Of a stretch of DNA of 61,701 bases, positions 12,501 to 20,845 are shown piece by piece; within the stretch, counting starts at the first letter, position 1; each line of letters opens with the position of its first letter. Where the stretch lies: assembly GCF_026151205.1 (NCBI RefSeq), contig NC_087080.1, positions 7,669,096 through 7,730,796 on the forward strand, written 5' to 3'. A program made the position numbers and the translations under genes. Under the pieces are notes generated by a model. The model saw only the letters and a list, made by a program, of their open reading frames with translations, searched no databases and was not told where the DNA came from. This stretch comes from Bolinopsis microptera (taxonomy: Eukaryota; Ctenophora; Tentaculata; Lobata; Bolinopsidae).

Positions 12501-13930
12501 GTGAGGTCTAATAAGTACGATGATTTGTGCGAAGAGGTGGATATTGTCTCACTACAGCCTGAATCTGCTAAAGTTAGGTTTGCTTCCGGAAGGGAGGCCT
12601 CGGTATCGATTCGGGATATTGCTCCTCTGGCAGGTCAAGTTGAGATTGACCCTGGACAAAATTCTGTTGTTGATTGCGGTGGAGTACAGACTATTGATAG
12701 GGAATTAACCGCAGGACCTGTTGTAATCGGACAAGATAGTGGCTCTGTTCCTACTAAGAATACGTGTAACCCTGCTGTTCCGCCGTCGGATGTTGTGGTA
12801 CCGGACTTTACCCCTGCATTACGTAGGTCACAGAGGACTAATAAGGGAGTACCTCCTCCGCGGTTTGAGGCAGGTTGAAACTTTATTGACTTGCTGTTTA
12901 ATGAATGATATATTTGTTTATGAATGATAGAATTGTGATTTTTATGGTATTAATCGGATTTATAACTTGGTAGATTTGAGGTTTTACAAATTCATGTTGA
13001 ATCGTGTTTTACAAATTTTTGTTTTATGAGTGCCTTTCAGAACAACACATGTTTATGAAAAATGTATTTTTATATGAACCGATTATTTGGTTTTTTGCGA
13101 GTATGTGACTTTTGAGAAGTTTTATCAATGTTTTATCTATGTTTTATCAAATGTATCCTTATCTGCGCATTGAAATGGCGCTAATTCGTATAAAAAGCAC
13201 AATTTTCAGCTGACGCGCGCATTTGCGCGTTTCTATTTGTTAAATTTTTAAATTATATTTGATTTTTACGGGGGGTGTATGTTGTGATTTATTTATTAAC
13301 TATTTATCATTGTTAGGCATGTAGACAAATTTCCAGTTATCGCAAGAGTTGTCTCACTTGTTCAGAACACCAATAAATCCAATAAATTAATGAGTAAGAA
13401 ATACCAAGGTTTTGATAACTGAAAAGGACTAACCAAAAGATATAATGTGATCTCCAAAAGGGAGCAGATGAGTCACATCTGCACTGTGACCCACATACGT
13501 TCTGACAAGCTTTCCCCTAATCCAAGAGAATACTTTGTCAGCCACTGAGCTAAACAGAAAATCTTTGTGCCCAGCAAGACAGCCAATATTTTCATGGTGG
13601 AGAGGAGAAACAAATTGTAGAGTTAACTTCTTACACTGAAATGATTTTCATCAAAGATGTTGAATTAATATAGCTGTATAAAAGTAATTCTAAAGCCATG
13701 ATACAATCGACAATTTTAATCATAAAAATTAAAAAAGAAACATTCATAATTGCTTTATTCAGCAAGTTCTTCTAAAATAATTTGTAAGTTAAGACACCAA
13801 CATTGTATGTGTTGAGTGACCTCCCAACACATGTTGTAACAAAGTGTTCTGCTCCTCTGGTCTGCAGAACTGCTGGGATATCATTTGATACCAGGCCAAG
13901 CGTTCTGTGTGGTTTGTAGATCCTGCTCAT
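3543..13930 (-). CDS. WDR36: WDR36/UTP21, WD40 subunit of the small-subunit processome (16 exons, C-terminus missing)
   Basis: The product is the UTP21 subunit of the U3 snoRNP/SSU processome, needed for 18S rRNA maturation in the nucleolus. Minus-strand exons: 13930-13802, 13635-13434, 9130-9018, 8820-8713, 8487-8355, 8111-7914, 7641-7477, 7334-7254, 7178-7042, 6791-6677, 6366-6284, 5534-5346, 5200-5019, 4896-4793, 3971-3850, 3679-3543. All introns are GT-AG and every phase agrees, giving about 732 codons without a stop. Family blocks in order: LGLVSNDIP near the N-terminus, TTCVGRSLNTY, HPATYLNK, DWGCVTSLSFR, GDDNAIKIWVFDGP, SDSTIRQWDL, ARLIDCF, LRPLPDDYEP, then the start of the Utp21 domain with ARWTALCKLDIIK. 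The start ATG at 13,930 has no in-frame alternative that I could support. Animal WDR36 is about 900-950 residues, so roughly 170-200 C-terminal residues are missing. They lie past the LINE or left of position 1. Intron 2 holds the nested Gypsy element. Confidence 0.96.
5664..6052. mobile_element. TA-flanked MITE with CAGTAAAACC ends, in a WDR36 intron
   Basis: A 389-bp element begins CAGTAAAACC and ends GGTTTTACTG. It has TA on each side (5,662-5,663 and 6,053-6,054), the target-site form of Tc1/mariner/pogo elements. The right arm carries a short tandem motif, CGGTAAATTGGG, repeated about four times at 5,980-6,045. No coding capacity is visible, so I call it a non-autonomous MITE. The pogo/mariner assignment is an inference from the TA and the CAGT-type termini. 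It lies between the WDR36 exons at 5,346-5,534 and 6,284-6,366. Confidence 0.75.
6911..7040. repeat. AAATAAAACA-type microsatellite next to a WDR36 splice donor
   Basis: About 13 copies of a roughly 10-bp unit (acaaataaaa, with some aagac variants) fill the intron directly after the donor of the WDR36 exon at 7,042-7,178. The array abuts the GT at 7,041-7,040. On the transcript strand it is a U-rich TTTTATTTGT array. The long Phe/Leu/Tyr-rich reading frames over it are artefacts of the repeat. Confidence 0.9.
9298..9387 (+). repeat. 5' LTR (90 bp)
   Basis: This repeat is identical to 13,280-13,369, has TG...CA ends and is preceded by the CCAAT target duplication. At 90 bp it is very short for a Gypsy LTR. 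A longer LTR was considered, because both copies are followed closely by a CAATAAAT string. The matching 5-bp duplication exactly at these edges supports the 90-bp definition. Confidence 0.88.
9389..9404 (+). promoter_or_regulatory. Candidate primer-binding site complementary to the element's own LTR
   Basis: The 16 bases ATTTGTCTACATGCCT start one base after the 5' LTR. They are the exact reverse complement of AGGCATGTAGACAAAT at 9,333-9,348, which is LTR positions 36-51. This is where a tRNA primer-binding site normally lies, and no typical TGG-starting tRNA complement is seen here. Tf1 of fission yeast and related elements prime reverse transcription with the 5' end of their own RNA. If transcription starts near 9,333, the same mechanism could work here. 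The complementarity is seen directly; the function is inferred. Confidence 0.55.
9446..9830 (+). pseudogene. Gypsy reverse transcriptase, C-terminal half of palm and thumb (truncated)
   Basis: The frame runs from about 9,446 (the first Met is at 9,473) and is already inside RT at the FQR-MD block. The active-site box at 9,518-9,529 reads YLDN instead of the usual YxDD, so the second Asp is Asn. Downstream blocks are typical of Gypsy RT: LGLTLNHDKT, INILGYQISHGTIRPDPERM, LFSYYAKWVPKFSDLVRPL. Homology stops at about 9,829, where the inserted LINE begins. The preceding RT motifs, protease and gag are deleted. The Asn could be a disabling change or a feature of this Gypsy clade; I cannot decide. 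Confidence 0.9.
10258..11097 (-). CDS. LINE ORF1 protein (coiled coil plus RRM-like and C-terminal nucleic-acid-binding region)
   Basis: A 279-residue protein starts at MDFSVEHLNRF. The frame is open further upstream, but only through the 5' monomers and leader. Residues ~1-110 are rich in Lys, Glu, Gln and Leu (KDQIKQQQEQLDSFK) and look like a coiled coil. Residues ~140-275 follow the ORF1 pattern of CR1/L2-like LINEs: SKNFIIYGVPEN, then GKPRPIKVTLA, ARNLKKSKC, then ITPDRSKEERAAHQKLV and YHYIRDGKIFSVD near the end. Such proteins bind LINE RNA in trimeric particles and act as chaperones. The intact frame contrasts with the missing ORF2. Confidence 0.85.
   Translation of the reverse strand: MDFSVEHLNRFEKELSSAMNEILKMSKAQSVTELNHARLMAVNKDPLATAVENLSKLMTSNLELCKCAASTIDKLKSDQLNYQKDQIKQQQEQLDSFKTTVHTEMKTAWSDIVKKNCETTTSTPSINSIKTAVKTVVEDDIRSKNFIIYGVPENYSPDPHLVAEEVIELIWESSGCDPKVVAANSIGTKTTSGSGKPRPIKVTLACAESVKMVLARARNLKKSKCTAYHTWYITPDRSKEERAAHQKLVVKVKEMITDEPTKYHYIRDGKIFSVDKVKL
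11195..11274 (-). repeat. Four tandem 20-bp monomers at the 5' edge of the ORF1-only LINE
   Basis: The 20-mer gaataaaagattgtaactga (plus strand) occurs four times without a gap and ends exactly where Gypsy sequence resumes. Some LINE lineages carry promoter-like monomers at their 5' ends. The position fits that, but promoter activity is an inference. Confidence 0.85.
11275..12878 (+). pseudogene. Gypsy Pol C-terminus: RNase H, zinc-binding H2C2 and DDE integrase
   Basis: Gypsy homology resumes at about 11,275; the first Met is at 11,379, giving 499 residues to the stop. RNase H comes first (ESDASDFAVSASLNQGGKPV, FFSRTLKPHERKHHAVEKEA, LLTDQQAV). An H2C2 zinc-binding segment follows (HEELCHPG ... 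CVVCSKIK). The integrase core has D201 (IDFKGP), D259 (SDNG) and E295 (GQVERYN), with the canonical 35-residue D-to-E spacing. A C-terminal region follows (VSLQPESAKVRFASG). All catalytic residues of the integrase are present. The region is broken only by its separation from RT. It lies antisense in WDR36 intron 2. Confidence 0.93.
13280..13369 (+). repeat. 3' LTR (90 bp)
   Basis: The sequence is identical to 9,298-9,387 and is followed by the CCAAT duplication at 13,370-13,374. The G-run just upstream (13,270-13,275) fits a polypurine tract. Confidence 0.9.
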
Positions 13931-14790
13931 CCTATGCAAAGTTTGAAAGTTTAAAATTCCTGAGTAATGGAATAAATGTTGTTGCTATAATTGATTTAAA
14001 TACAAATTTGTTGTTTTCTTGAATTACCGATCTTCAAGTGGGGTAATTCAGGATGAATTGTCCCATGATCAAACAGGGTAATGGTTATTATATACAGGAT
14101 GTTACAAGACTCATGTCCAAGTTTAAAATGTTTATTCTTGATATTGATAAGGTGCAGTAATCGGTTTAAAGATGCAACGTGCCCATACTACTCTGCAGAC
14201 TAATTCAACTTAATAAAAGTAAAAACTGCAAGTCTGGTGCACAACAATTATAAACCCCATATTATCATTGGGCACACCAGGACCAACAGATGCTTCGGAT
14301 CTTGATTTACATGACCTGATGTGCAACAGCCTACACCTGTAGTAAGTCTCTCTGAGCAGTAAAGCTTTAGTTTGAATTGCTTGTGGTAAGCACCGCGCCT
14401 TTAACTATCACGAAATGCCTTGGATAAACATAGGCTCATAGAGGCAGACTAGCTTCTGTTTACAGTTCTACTTCTTTAGAGGACCGAGCAGACCGAGACC
14501 CCCAGAGTAAGCATCAACTGGCCTCTGTTTTTATAAGGGGTTGTGCCCTGCAATTAACCAAGTTTAGCAAGTTAAACTTTTCAAAAAACAATAATTTTAC
14601 CCAACTGAGTTCAGAATGTAATGTTGTTTCAAAGTAACATGAGGCTCAGACAGCTCAGTGTTGTGTTGACGGGTATTTATTGAAAGTTGCTCAGGCAATA
14701 CTGAAATATGCCAACAGAAGCAGCAAAGTGAGCAATATGCAAAAATCAAGTTATTTGAATGTGCCACTAAATCACTCACCCAAATTTTTG
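13931..14790. other. WDR36 5' flank, no gene seen
   Basis: This stretch lies upstream of the minus-strand WDR36 start and should contain its promoter. I see no clear core element, no convincing ORF and no obvious repeat structure beyond AT-rich sequence. Confidence 0.4.
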
Positions 14791-14794
14791 AAAA

Positions 14795-14965
14795 TTCTTG
14801 TGAGAAGGCGCTGAGCTGCGGGTATGAAAGTAATCTAGATCGGTGTATTTTTTATGCTGATTCGGAATCACCCTCCAAGACGCGGAGGTAGGGTAAAAAT
14901 GCTTCCCTGGAGAGTTATAGGGAAAAAACTATTTTGGTCACGTGACAGACTAGTAAAACACAAAC
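14795..14965 (+). repeat. Copy of a mosaic repeat module
   Basis: The block has three strings in order that recur near 56.04-56.55 kb: gaaaattcttgtgaraaggc, cggtgtattttt with gctgattc near it, and ctggagagttatag followed by ggtcacgtga. Both copies are in the same orientation, but the spacing between strings differs. It is a dispersed, rearranged repeat family. I could not assign a class. Confidence 0.65.
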
Positions 14966-15095
14966 GTTGTTAATTTCATATTCTCTCGAATTTTCTGTAC
15001 ACCAATGACGACACTGCGACTAAAGGAACTAATGACAAATATAACGATAACAAAGTAACAAAAAATAGCCAATATTTCAAGGGAACAGCTTCTTC

Positions 15096-15160
15096 AACAG
15101 AGGTTGCCTCTCCAACAGCAGAGGTTGCCTTTTCAGCAGGAGGTTGCCTTTTCAGCAGGA
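15096..15160 (+). repeat. Short ~20-bp tandem repeat (AGGTTGCCT unit)
   Basis: Three imperfect copies of cagaggttgccttttcagca follow each other. No coding or regulatory role can be read from it. Confidence 0.7.
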
Positions 15161-15512
15161 TATAACTCTCTCCTTAGACTGAAAATTAATTTTAATAGAT
15201 TACTATAGAAATATGTATAGAAGTGCCACACATGGCGATATTTCAAAACCGGTTGCACAGAGGCCAAAATTTCAGCGTTCTCAGAGATGTAAATTGTCAC
15301 ATCGATTTGTTGATTTCCCTGGATCATGCCGTAAACTTTTTGAGTTACAGGCTAATTGAATCGCATCTTACAAGTACATACTACAATGCAAATCATAACA
15401 CTGTCAGGTTGTTCTATGTCATGAACATTTGGAGCATTATGTACTGTACATTATACCTTGTGCATTATGTATTTCACATTGTACATTATGTCTTGTTCGC
15501 AAAATCACATAC

Positions 15513-17478
15513 CTGAGCTAACGTGTTGAAGAAGTCAGTCATGTGATTGCTGTCTTTCACACAGTCTTGGATCACTAGGTTCAAGTTGTGCGTTGAACAG
15601 TGGACGAAGGGTGTGGGAGCTTGAATCTTGTCGGATATTAACTTCTGCACACCGCTGTAAATACCAGACATACCTAACACTCAACACTGGCCCCGTCGTA
15701 ACCCTGAGATCAAGGAATTCATTACTTGAACGTTAGAATTATCTATCATTATCACTCAGGCTTTCAAGCGATATCTGTTACTGCTTGCAATAAAGTGAAT
15801 GGTGATTCTGAACTAACTTGTCCACGGAGTTTCTCGAGAGTAAATCCTAGCTCGGAAAGAAGTTTGATAGCTGTGTCGGCTACCACTTGAGCCTTCCCCG
15901 ACTGCATTGATACGAATCCCAGAAAGGTCTCCTTCACCTTTACCTCACCGTAAATGGAAACCCATCTAACGATAAGGCTAAGCTGATCTACCTGAAATGT
16001 CAAAGTGATTAAATAGTACAATGTGTGGGCGCAAGAACTTAGAACTATCATGATTAATGAACTGTCATTGAACAAAGTTAGAACGTTGCGATAATCAAGA
16101 ATGATCAGTGGCATGTTAAGTGTTGAAGTTCAGTGGTTCAAGAAACGTTCTGTGTGGCATGAGAAATATTGATGATAATGTGATTATACCTTGGTGATAT
16201 CTTGGGTCGAGTCAAGGATGATGGAAAAGAAAGGGCTCTTCAGAATCTTGGTGACTAGGGATTTCTTTCCCTTAACGTTACGCCACTGCTCCTCTGTCCT
16301 CAAACTAGAACTCCCATCTCTTGCAACTGAGTTATGGATTTGTATAACGTTCTTTTCAGATGACCTCTCATAAGAGCTAACTTTTTGAGAACAAAAGTTA
16401 GCTCTTCTGTTCTCAAAAGGATTTTTTTGAATCTCTAACGGTATTATATACTATGCATCACTTCATTGCGCAGAATAAATCTAGATTCACAATTGTACCT
16501 CGTCTATTCTTGCTAAAACTTCCTCGTCCACCAGTAAATCAAGGGCTTTGAGGAACTCAAAATCCCAGCTGCTCAGCCCTCTTTCGTCCGAAGAGGACCC
16601 GCTTCTCCCTTTCTGTGGAATAAGAAAATCAATTGAGTGCAGCGTAGAGATTTTTTAATAAATTAAGCTTATAATGGAAAAAGGTCTCGACAAAAGCTCT
16701 GCTGGTTGGCACACAGGAGGGGGATGCCTTATAATGGGCGTTGTAAACGCTAGATCGCCGAAGTTTGAGTTACCGCAAACCTTTCTTTTTTTCTGGAGGT
16801 CTTTAAGCACTTTAAATACTAGTGTTACCACTATTGATGTTTCTTTTATGATGTCCTCACTTTGGGACAAGTCCTCCATCAATCCTGATAGGAAGTTGTT
16901 TAAGATTCACATTCTGTGATTGTAAATTGTCTTTCGGACGATAAAACATAAAATTGCAGACGCTGGCATTCATCATATTTAAACTTTAAAGAGGATGATA
17001 ATATCTCTCAAACACAGTGAAGCACAGGTCAGGGATTGGTTGTGCAAGCAGTTATTGCCCTCGAACATTAATTCACGCTTTAAATTGAACCTTCTAATTG
17101 TACAATTCAGTGTGCCAACATACCTATCCAATTGGGAATGTTGATTAGCTTTTCAGCTATCCCTTTTTGGACCTTCTTCGTGTGTGATTTTGACCTGAAA
17201 TAGACAACAATTAAGTAGTTAAAATTTATAATTAGCCCCCTAGATTTCGTCTTGACAAAAAATGAATTTTTTAAATGTAATGTAATTAGTAATATTTTAT
17301 TTGAGAAACGATACAGTCAGCTTGATAGTAACTGATCTCATGTTAGGACAATTCGCTTACTCTGACTCAATGTACACGCGGTTTATTAACGTGCATATTT
17401 CCTCCATTCTCGTGTCGTCCTCCAGGTATAGGCGGAACAGGTTGTCCTCAGTCAAGGTCAAATTGGCGGTTGTCATAT
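15513..17478 (-). pseudogene. Multi-exon gene model ending in a hAT-like (DUF4371-type) transposase, broken in its last visible exon
   Basis: Minus-strand exons with GT-AG borders and agreeing phases: 17478-17361, 17194-17124, 16884-16781, 16612-16499, 16351-16190, 15991-15818, 15703-15513. The first begins with MTTANLTLTEDN. Exons 1-4 encode a Lys/Glu/Leu-rich stretch that I do not recognise (EEICTLINRVYIES, KKVQKGIAEKLIN, MEDLSQSEDIIK). Exons 5-6 carry VKGKKSLVTKIL, PFFSIILDSTQDITK, VDQLSLIVRWVS and FLGFV, then LSELGFTLEKLRGQ. Exon 7 adds GYDGAS and, in another frame, SGIYSGVQKL, FVHCSTHNLNLVIQDCVK and MTDFFNTLAQ. These are the N-terminal catalytic-region blocks of DUF4371/hAT-like transposases and THAP12/ZMYM-type relatives. 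About 11 extra bases in exon 7 (about 15,672-15,682) bring a TAG and a frameshift. Whether exons 1-4 belong to the same transcript is inferred from phase only. Confidence 0.55.
16372..16406. repeat. Perfect 14-bp hairpin at the hAT-like exon 5 acceptor
   Basis: AAGAGCTAACTTTT (16,372-16,385) and its exact reverse complement (16,393-16,406) are separated by seven bases. The hairpin lies about 20 bases upstream, on the gene strand, of the proposed exon start at 16,351. It could affect splicing or simply mark an old insertion edge. Confidence 0.6.
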
Positions 17479-17591
17479 CTGAAAATATCTAGGCAAATTT
17501 CCGTCTCAACGTATTCTTAAGAGAATTGCTGTATTGTTGCAACATTTGTCGACATTCGTTTTTAGTATGACAACAACAATGACCAAGGAGA

Positions 17592-17941
17592 GAGGGATGA
17601 GGGAGGGAGGGAGGGAGGGAGGGAGGGAGGGAGGGAGGGAGGGAGGGAGGGAGGGAGGGAGGGAGGGAGGGAGGGAGGGAGGGAGGGAGGGAGGGAGGGA
17701 GGGAGGGAGGGAGAAAGGGAGGGAGGGAGGGAGGGAGGGAGGGAGGGAGGGAGGGAGGGAGGGAGGGAGGGAGAAAGGGAGGGAGGGAGGGAGGGAGGGA
17801 GGGAGGGAAGGAGGGAGGGAGGGAGGGAGGGAGGGAGGGAGGGAGGGAGGGAGGGAGGGAGGGAGGGAGGGAGGAAGGGAGGGAGGGAGGGAGGGAGGGA
17901 GGGAGGGAGGGAGGGAGGGAGGAGGGGAGGGAGGGAGGGAA
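17592..17941. repeat. (GGGA)n microsatellite, ~350 bp
   Basis: An almost pure GGGA run has two GAGAAAGG interruptions 60 bp apart, a GGAAGG variant and a GGAGGGG end. Runs of three Gs every four bases could form G-quadruplexes on the plus strand and a polypyrimidine tract on the minus strand. It separates the two duplicated exon blocks at 16.78-17.48 and 18.08-18.77 kb. Reading frames across it are repeat artefacts. Confidence 0.95.
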
Positions 17942-17950
17942 GGGGCTTAC

Positions 17951-18773
17951 CAATTTTCGTGGGTTTCGTGCTGGAAGCTGAAAAAGATTCCAAACATTTC
18001 ATCGGCATTTAGAGCTAAAAAGTCAAGTCCCACATCTTTCAACTCCGATTGGGTGTAAGAGTTGTACTTCACATCAAGAACTTAAAAGACTAGTGTCTTT
18101 AAGAACTTTAAAGACTAGTGTTACCACTACTGATGTTTCTTTTGTAATGTCCTCATTTTGAGACAAGTCCTCCATCACTTCTGATAGGAAGTTATTTAAG
18201 ATTCACATTCTGTGATTGTAAATTGTCTTTCGGACGATGCGATAAAACATAAAATTGCAGACGCTGGCATTCATCATATTTAAACTTTAAAGAGGATGAT
18301 AATATCTCTCAAACACAGTGAAACACAGGTCAGGGATTGGTTGTGCAAGCGGTTATTGCCCTCGAACATTAATTCACGCTTTAAATTGAACCTTCTAATT
18401 GTACAATTCAGTGTGCCAACATACCTATCGAATTGCGAATGTTGATTAGCTTTTCAGCTATCCCTTTTTGGACTTTCTTCGTGTGTGATTTTGACCTGAA
18501 ATAGACAACAATTAAGTAGTTAAAATTTATAATTAGCCCCGGCCTCCTAGATTTCGCCATGACAAAAATTACTAATGTAATTAGTAATATTTTATTTTAG
18601 CAACGATACAGTCAGCTTGATAGTAGCTGATCTCATGTTAGGACAATTCGCTTACTTTGTCTCAATGTACACGCGGTTTATTAACGTGCATATTTCCTCC
18701 ATTCTCGTGTCGTCCTCCAGGTATAGGCGGAACAGGTTGTCCTCAGTCAAGGTCAAATTGGCGGTTGTCATAT
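17951..18773 (-). pseudogene. Duplicated copy of the exon block upstream of the hAT-like gene
   Basis: About 700 bp repeats 16,800-17,490 almost exactly, introns included. Exon 18773-18656 again starts MTTANLTLTEDN. Exon 18495-18425 reads KSHTKKVQKGIAEKLIN. The exon from 18180 reads MEDLSQNEDITKETS. After KVLKD the copies diverge. Here the sequence runs without a clear splice site into VLDVKYNSYTQSELKDVGLD and FGIFFSFQHETHEN (about 18,079-17,951), which ends at a GTAAGC donor next to the GGGA tract. The short repeat AAGTTCTT at the divergence point suggests a rearrangement junction. The encoded protein is not recognised. Confidence 0.55.
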
Positions 18774-18981
18774 CTGAAAATATAGGCAAATTTCCGTCTC
18801 AACGTATTCTTAAGAGAATTGCTGTATCAAATTTTCATTTTCGACTCTGGTTTGACCTTTAGACAAAGAAGCGATGCTCAAGTAAAGATCTATTCAGCTG
18901 TAAATGCTCAACTAATATAAAACAATGGTAGAGTAATATATCAGATAATGGGACAAAACTCGGTAATCGCATTAACTGTAA

Positions 18982-19347
18982 TTACAATATCAGACAGTTT
19001 ATTGGTAATTCTGCCGGAAATTCGTTCAACATAAAATGGATAACTTTTTGTTTGTAACAATTTAATGTTAACATAGTTTTCTTTTTGTGTGCGTACATTG
19101 CAAACTTGTAATGACTATGTGCAGCTAGTGATGTACACCATGTTTTAACTTTTAAAGTTGAAAACAAACTTTGATGATGAAAATCGACATGATGATTCGA
19201 CAGATGGTTGAATTGGTGGTTTTGTGTACCCAATCTGAGGTCAGATACAGTACTGTCCTTTACGTCTGAGTAAACAAAAGCAGAACCTGTTGCTTTATCA
19301 GAAGTGGATGTTCCAGATGCAACATACATTTTACATTTTACATACAT
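18982..19347 (-). other. Open frame of 121 codons, unrecognised
   Basis: The frame starts MYVKCKMYVASGTSTSDKATG and is rich in His, Ser and Lys. I see no family motif and no convincing splice context. It may be chance or a decayed element. Confidence 0.15.
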
Positions 19348-19380
19348 GAATGAAGCTTCTTATTTGTTCATGGCTGTAAG

Positions 19381-19676
19381 CTAATCCCTCCGACCTTTAG
19401 CCTTTATCATTTTGTTCAATTCCACCGGATTCCACTGCTCAATCTGAAGCAAATCACACGCAAACACAACTTCAAACCTGCTCTTGAAGTAAAATTCTCG
19501 CTGCACACTATAGAATTCTCAAACAGATCCCCTCATCCTTTTGTTCCTTTCCGCTATTCAGCTACAAAAGATAGTTTGGTGGTATGGTGATTGGTGAAAG
19601 TGATACTGATATCAAGAGGAAAGCTCACGTTTTGGGATTCGTAGTCGATGTGGACCTCCATTTCCAGAAAATTGTC
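19381..19676 (-). CDS. Two terminal exons of an unrecognised gene
   Basis: Exon 19676-19629 (AG before, GTGAGC after) reads DNFLEMEVHIDYESQN. Exon 19500-19381 follows in phase 0, reads REFYFKSRFEVVFACDLLQI then EQWNPVELNKMIKAKGRRD, and ends with TAG. Codon use and splice signals look genuine. No domain is recognised. The 5' exons should lie to the right on the same strand; which of the scattered exons belong here is unknown. Confidence 0.5.
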
Positions 19677-19817
19677 CTATTGCATAAATTAGCGAAATCA
19701 AATTATGATGCAGGCAATATTGCTGACTGAAACAATTCTTCTTCTACCACATAAAATGTGTTCAAGACGTACACAGACGTTAAGGGGTGCCTCTCCAAGT
19801 TCTTGTAAATGAGTCCA

Positions 19818-19952
19818 CTTTATAATCAACCAACCAACCATATGTTAACCTCTGAGCAGTTTTCAAACAAATAAAGGTCATTTAATATAATCATAAACAC
19901 CTTTAACTGTGTAATGTGTAAATAAAATACTTTATCAAACATTACAAAGCGC
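19818..19952 (-). repeat. Duplicated 3'-UTR-like block (copy 1)
   Basis: From ataatcaaccaaccaacc to the CTTACAGRTCA string, this block matches 22,610-22,745 with few changes. On the minus strand it directly follows the stop codon of the proline-rich terminal exon. That suggests duplicated gene 3' ends. Confidence 0.75.
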
Positions 19953-20154
19953 TTACAGGTCAAGATATGGTGTCTGATAGTAAGAAGGGGGAGGGGGAGT
20001 AGCTGACACCTGGGTAGGAGGTGTCGTCGGGACCAGGGCCGGAGGTGTTGCCGGGGTGGTCAACAATGCTGGAGCTTGAGGGCTAGCAAAGAGCGGGACT
20101 GTCAAGACAGTCAAATCGGCTTCCTGGTTGTCCCAGTATTTATACTGATCCCTC
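19953..20154 (-). CDS. Proline-rich terminal exon (copy 1)
   Basis: After the acceptor TTGTTTCAG the exon reads RDQYKYWDNQEADLTVLTV and then a Pro/Thr/Ala-rich tail ending PSYYQTPYLDL and TAA. The preceding intron end (ATTTCTAAAATATTG) is shared with the exon at 21,961-22,231, so the two are paralogous terminal exons. The charged-then-proline-rich character would suit a cytoplasmic tail, but nothing proves it. Confidence 0.45.
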
Positions 20155-20204
20155 CTGAAACAATATTTTAGAAATCTCATAATTTGATATACAGGGACCA
20201 CCAG

Positions 20205-20845
20205 TCTTCAACTTTTGTTTGAATTTTTCGGCATACCTTATGGAACTAAACAAAGTCATTAGCAAGGGGGCTTTATTACAGCTGCCAGCCCCCGGGGTAG
20301 AAGAGAAACATCTCTTGGACACTGATTACGCTGATGACATGGCCATGTTAGATAACTCAAAAGAGGGGCTGCAGGAAACCACTGACCTTCTCTGCAAATA
20401 CAGTGCCTATGCGGGTCTGAAGATTAATGCTGGCAAAACACAGAGCATGGTTGTCAGCAAAAGTGCATCGCAGAGGCCGTATTCTAAAGACGAAACTATG
20501 GACATCAATGTGGAAGGTCTCCCAATACAGCAGGTCAGCAATTTCACTTACTTGGGTGCAATCATCAGTGCGAATGGAACAATTGACAAAGAACTATCAG
20601 CTCGAATTTAAAAGGCCTCTGGGGCATTCTATCAGCTTAGCAGTATATGGTACAGTCGCAGCATTAAGACTCCAACTAAAATCAGGATTTACAAAGCGGC
20701 TGTGCTCACTGTACTGCTTTATGGAAGTGAGGTATGGAATACCACACAGACGCAGATGAAAAGATTTGAGGTGTTCCATCATAGATGTCTGAGGAGAATC
20801 CTGAAAATCAAATGGTTTTATCATGTATCTAATGCTGATGTACTT
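20205..20845 (+). pseudogene. 5'-truncated LINE RT fragment (part 1), split by a hAT element
   Basis: The plus-strand frame contains DTDYADDMAML (the YADD catalytic box), GLKINAGKTQSMVVS, VEGLPIQQVSNFTYLGAIIS and GTIDKELSARI. An in-frame TAA at 20,609-20,611 follows, and homology then continues in the same frame (SGAFYQLSSIWYSR, IYKAAVLTVLLYGSEVW, EVFHHRCLRRILKIKW). These are the finger-to-C-terminal blocks of RTE/CR1-like RTs. Sequence upstream of the YADD region is missing, as in typical 5'-truncated LINE insertions. The copy is interrupted at 20,846 by the hAT element and resumes at 21,544. Confidence 0.9.

Larger units (their letters stand above)
9298..13369 (+). mobile_element. Gypsy-type LTR retrotransposon with 90-bp LTRs, internally deleted and interrupted
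   Basis: Two identical 90-bp direct repeats (9,298-9,387 and 13,280-13,369) begin TGTTGTGATT and end TTCAGAACA. Each full element edge is flanked by CCAAT (9,293-9,297 and 13,370-13,374), a 5-bp target duplication as expected for LTR elements. A G-rich tract at 13,270-13,279 sits where the polypurine tract should be. The plus-strand interior holds only the C-terminal part of Gypsy Pol: late RT, RNase H and integrase. Gag, protease and the first half of RT are absent. A LINE derivative interrupts Pol at about 9,829-11,274. The copy is therefore doubly defective. It is antisense to WDR36, inside intron 2. Identical LTRs point to a fairly recent insertion, although 90 bp gives little resolution. 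Confidence 0.93.

Noticed and set aside
17489-18058. Frames of about 150-175 codons with LPPSLPP or GREGGRE repeats
   Set aside because: They are pure translations of the GGGA microsatellite.
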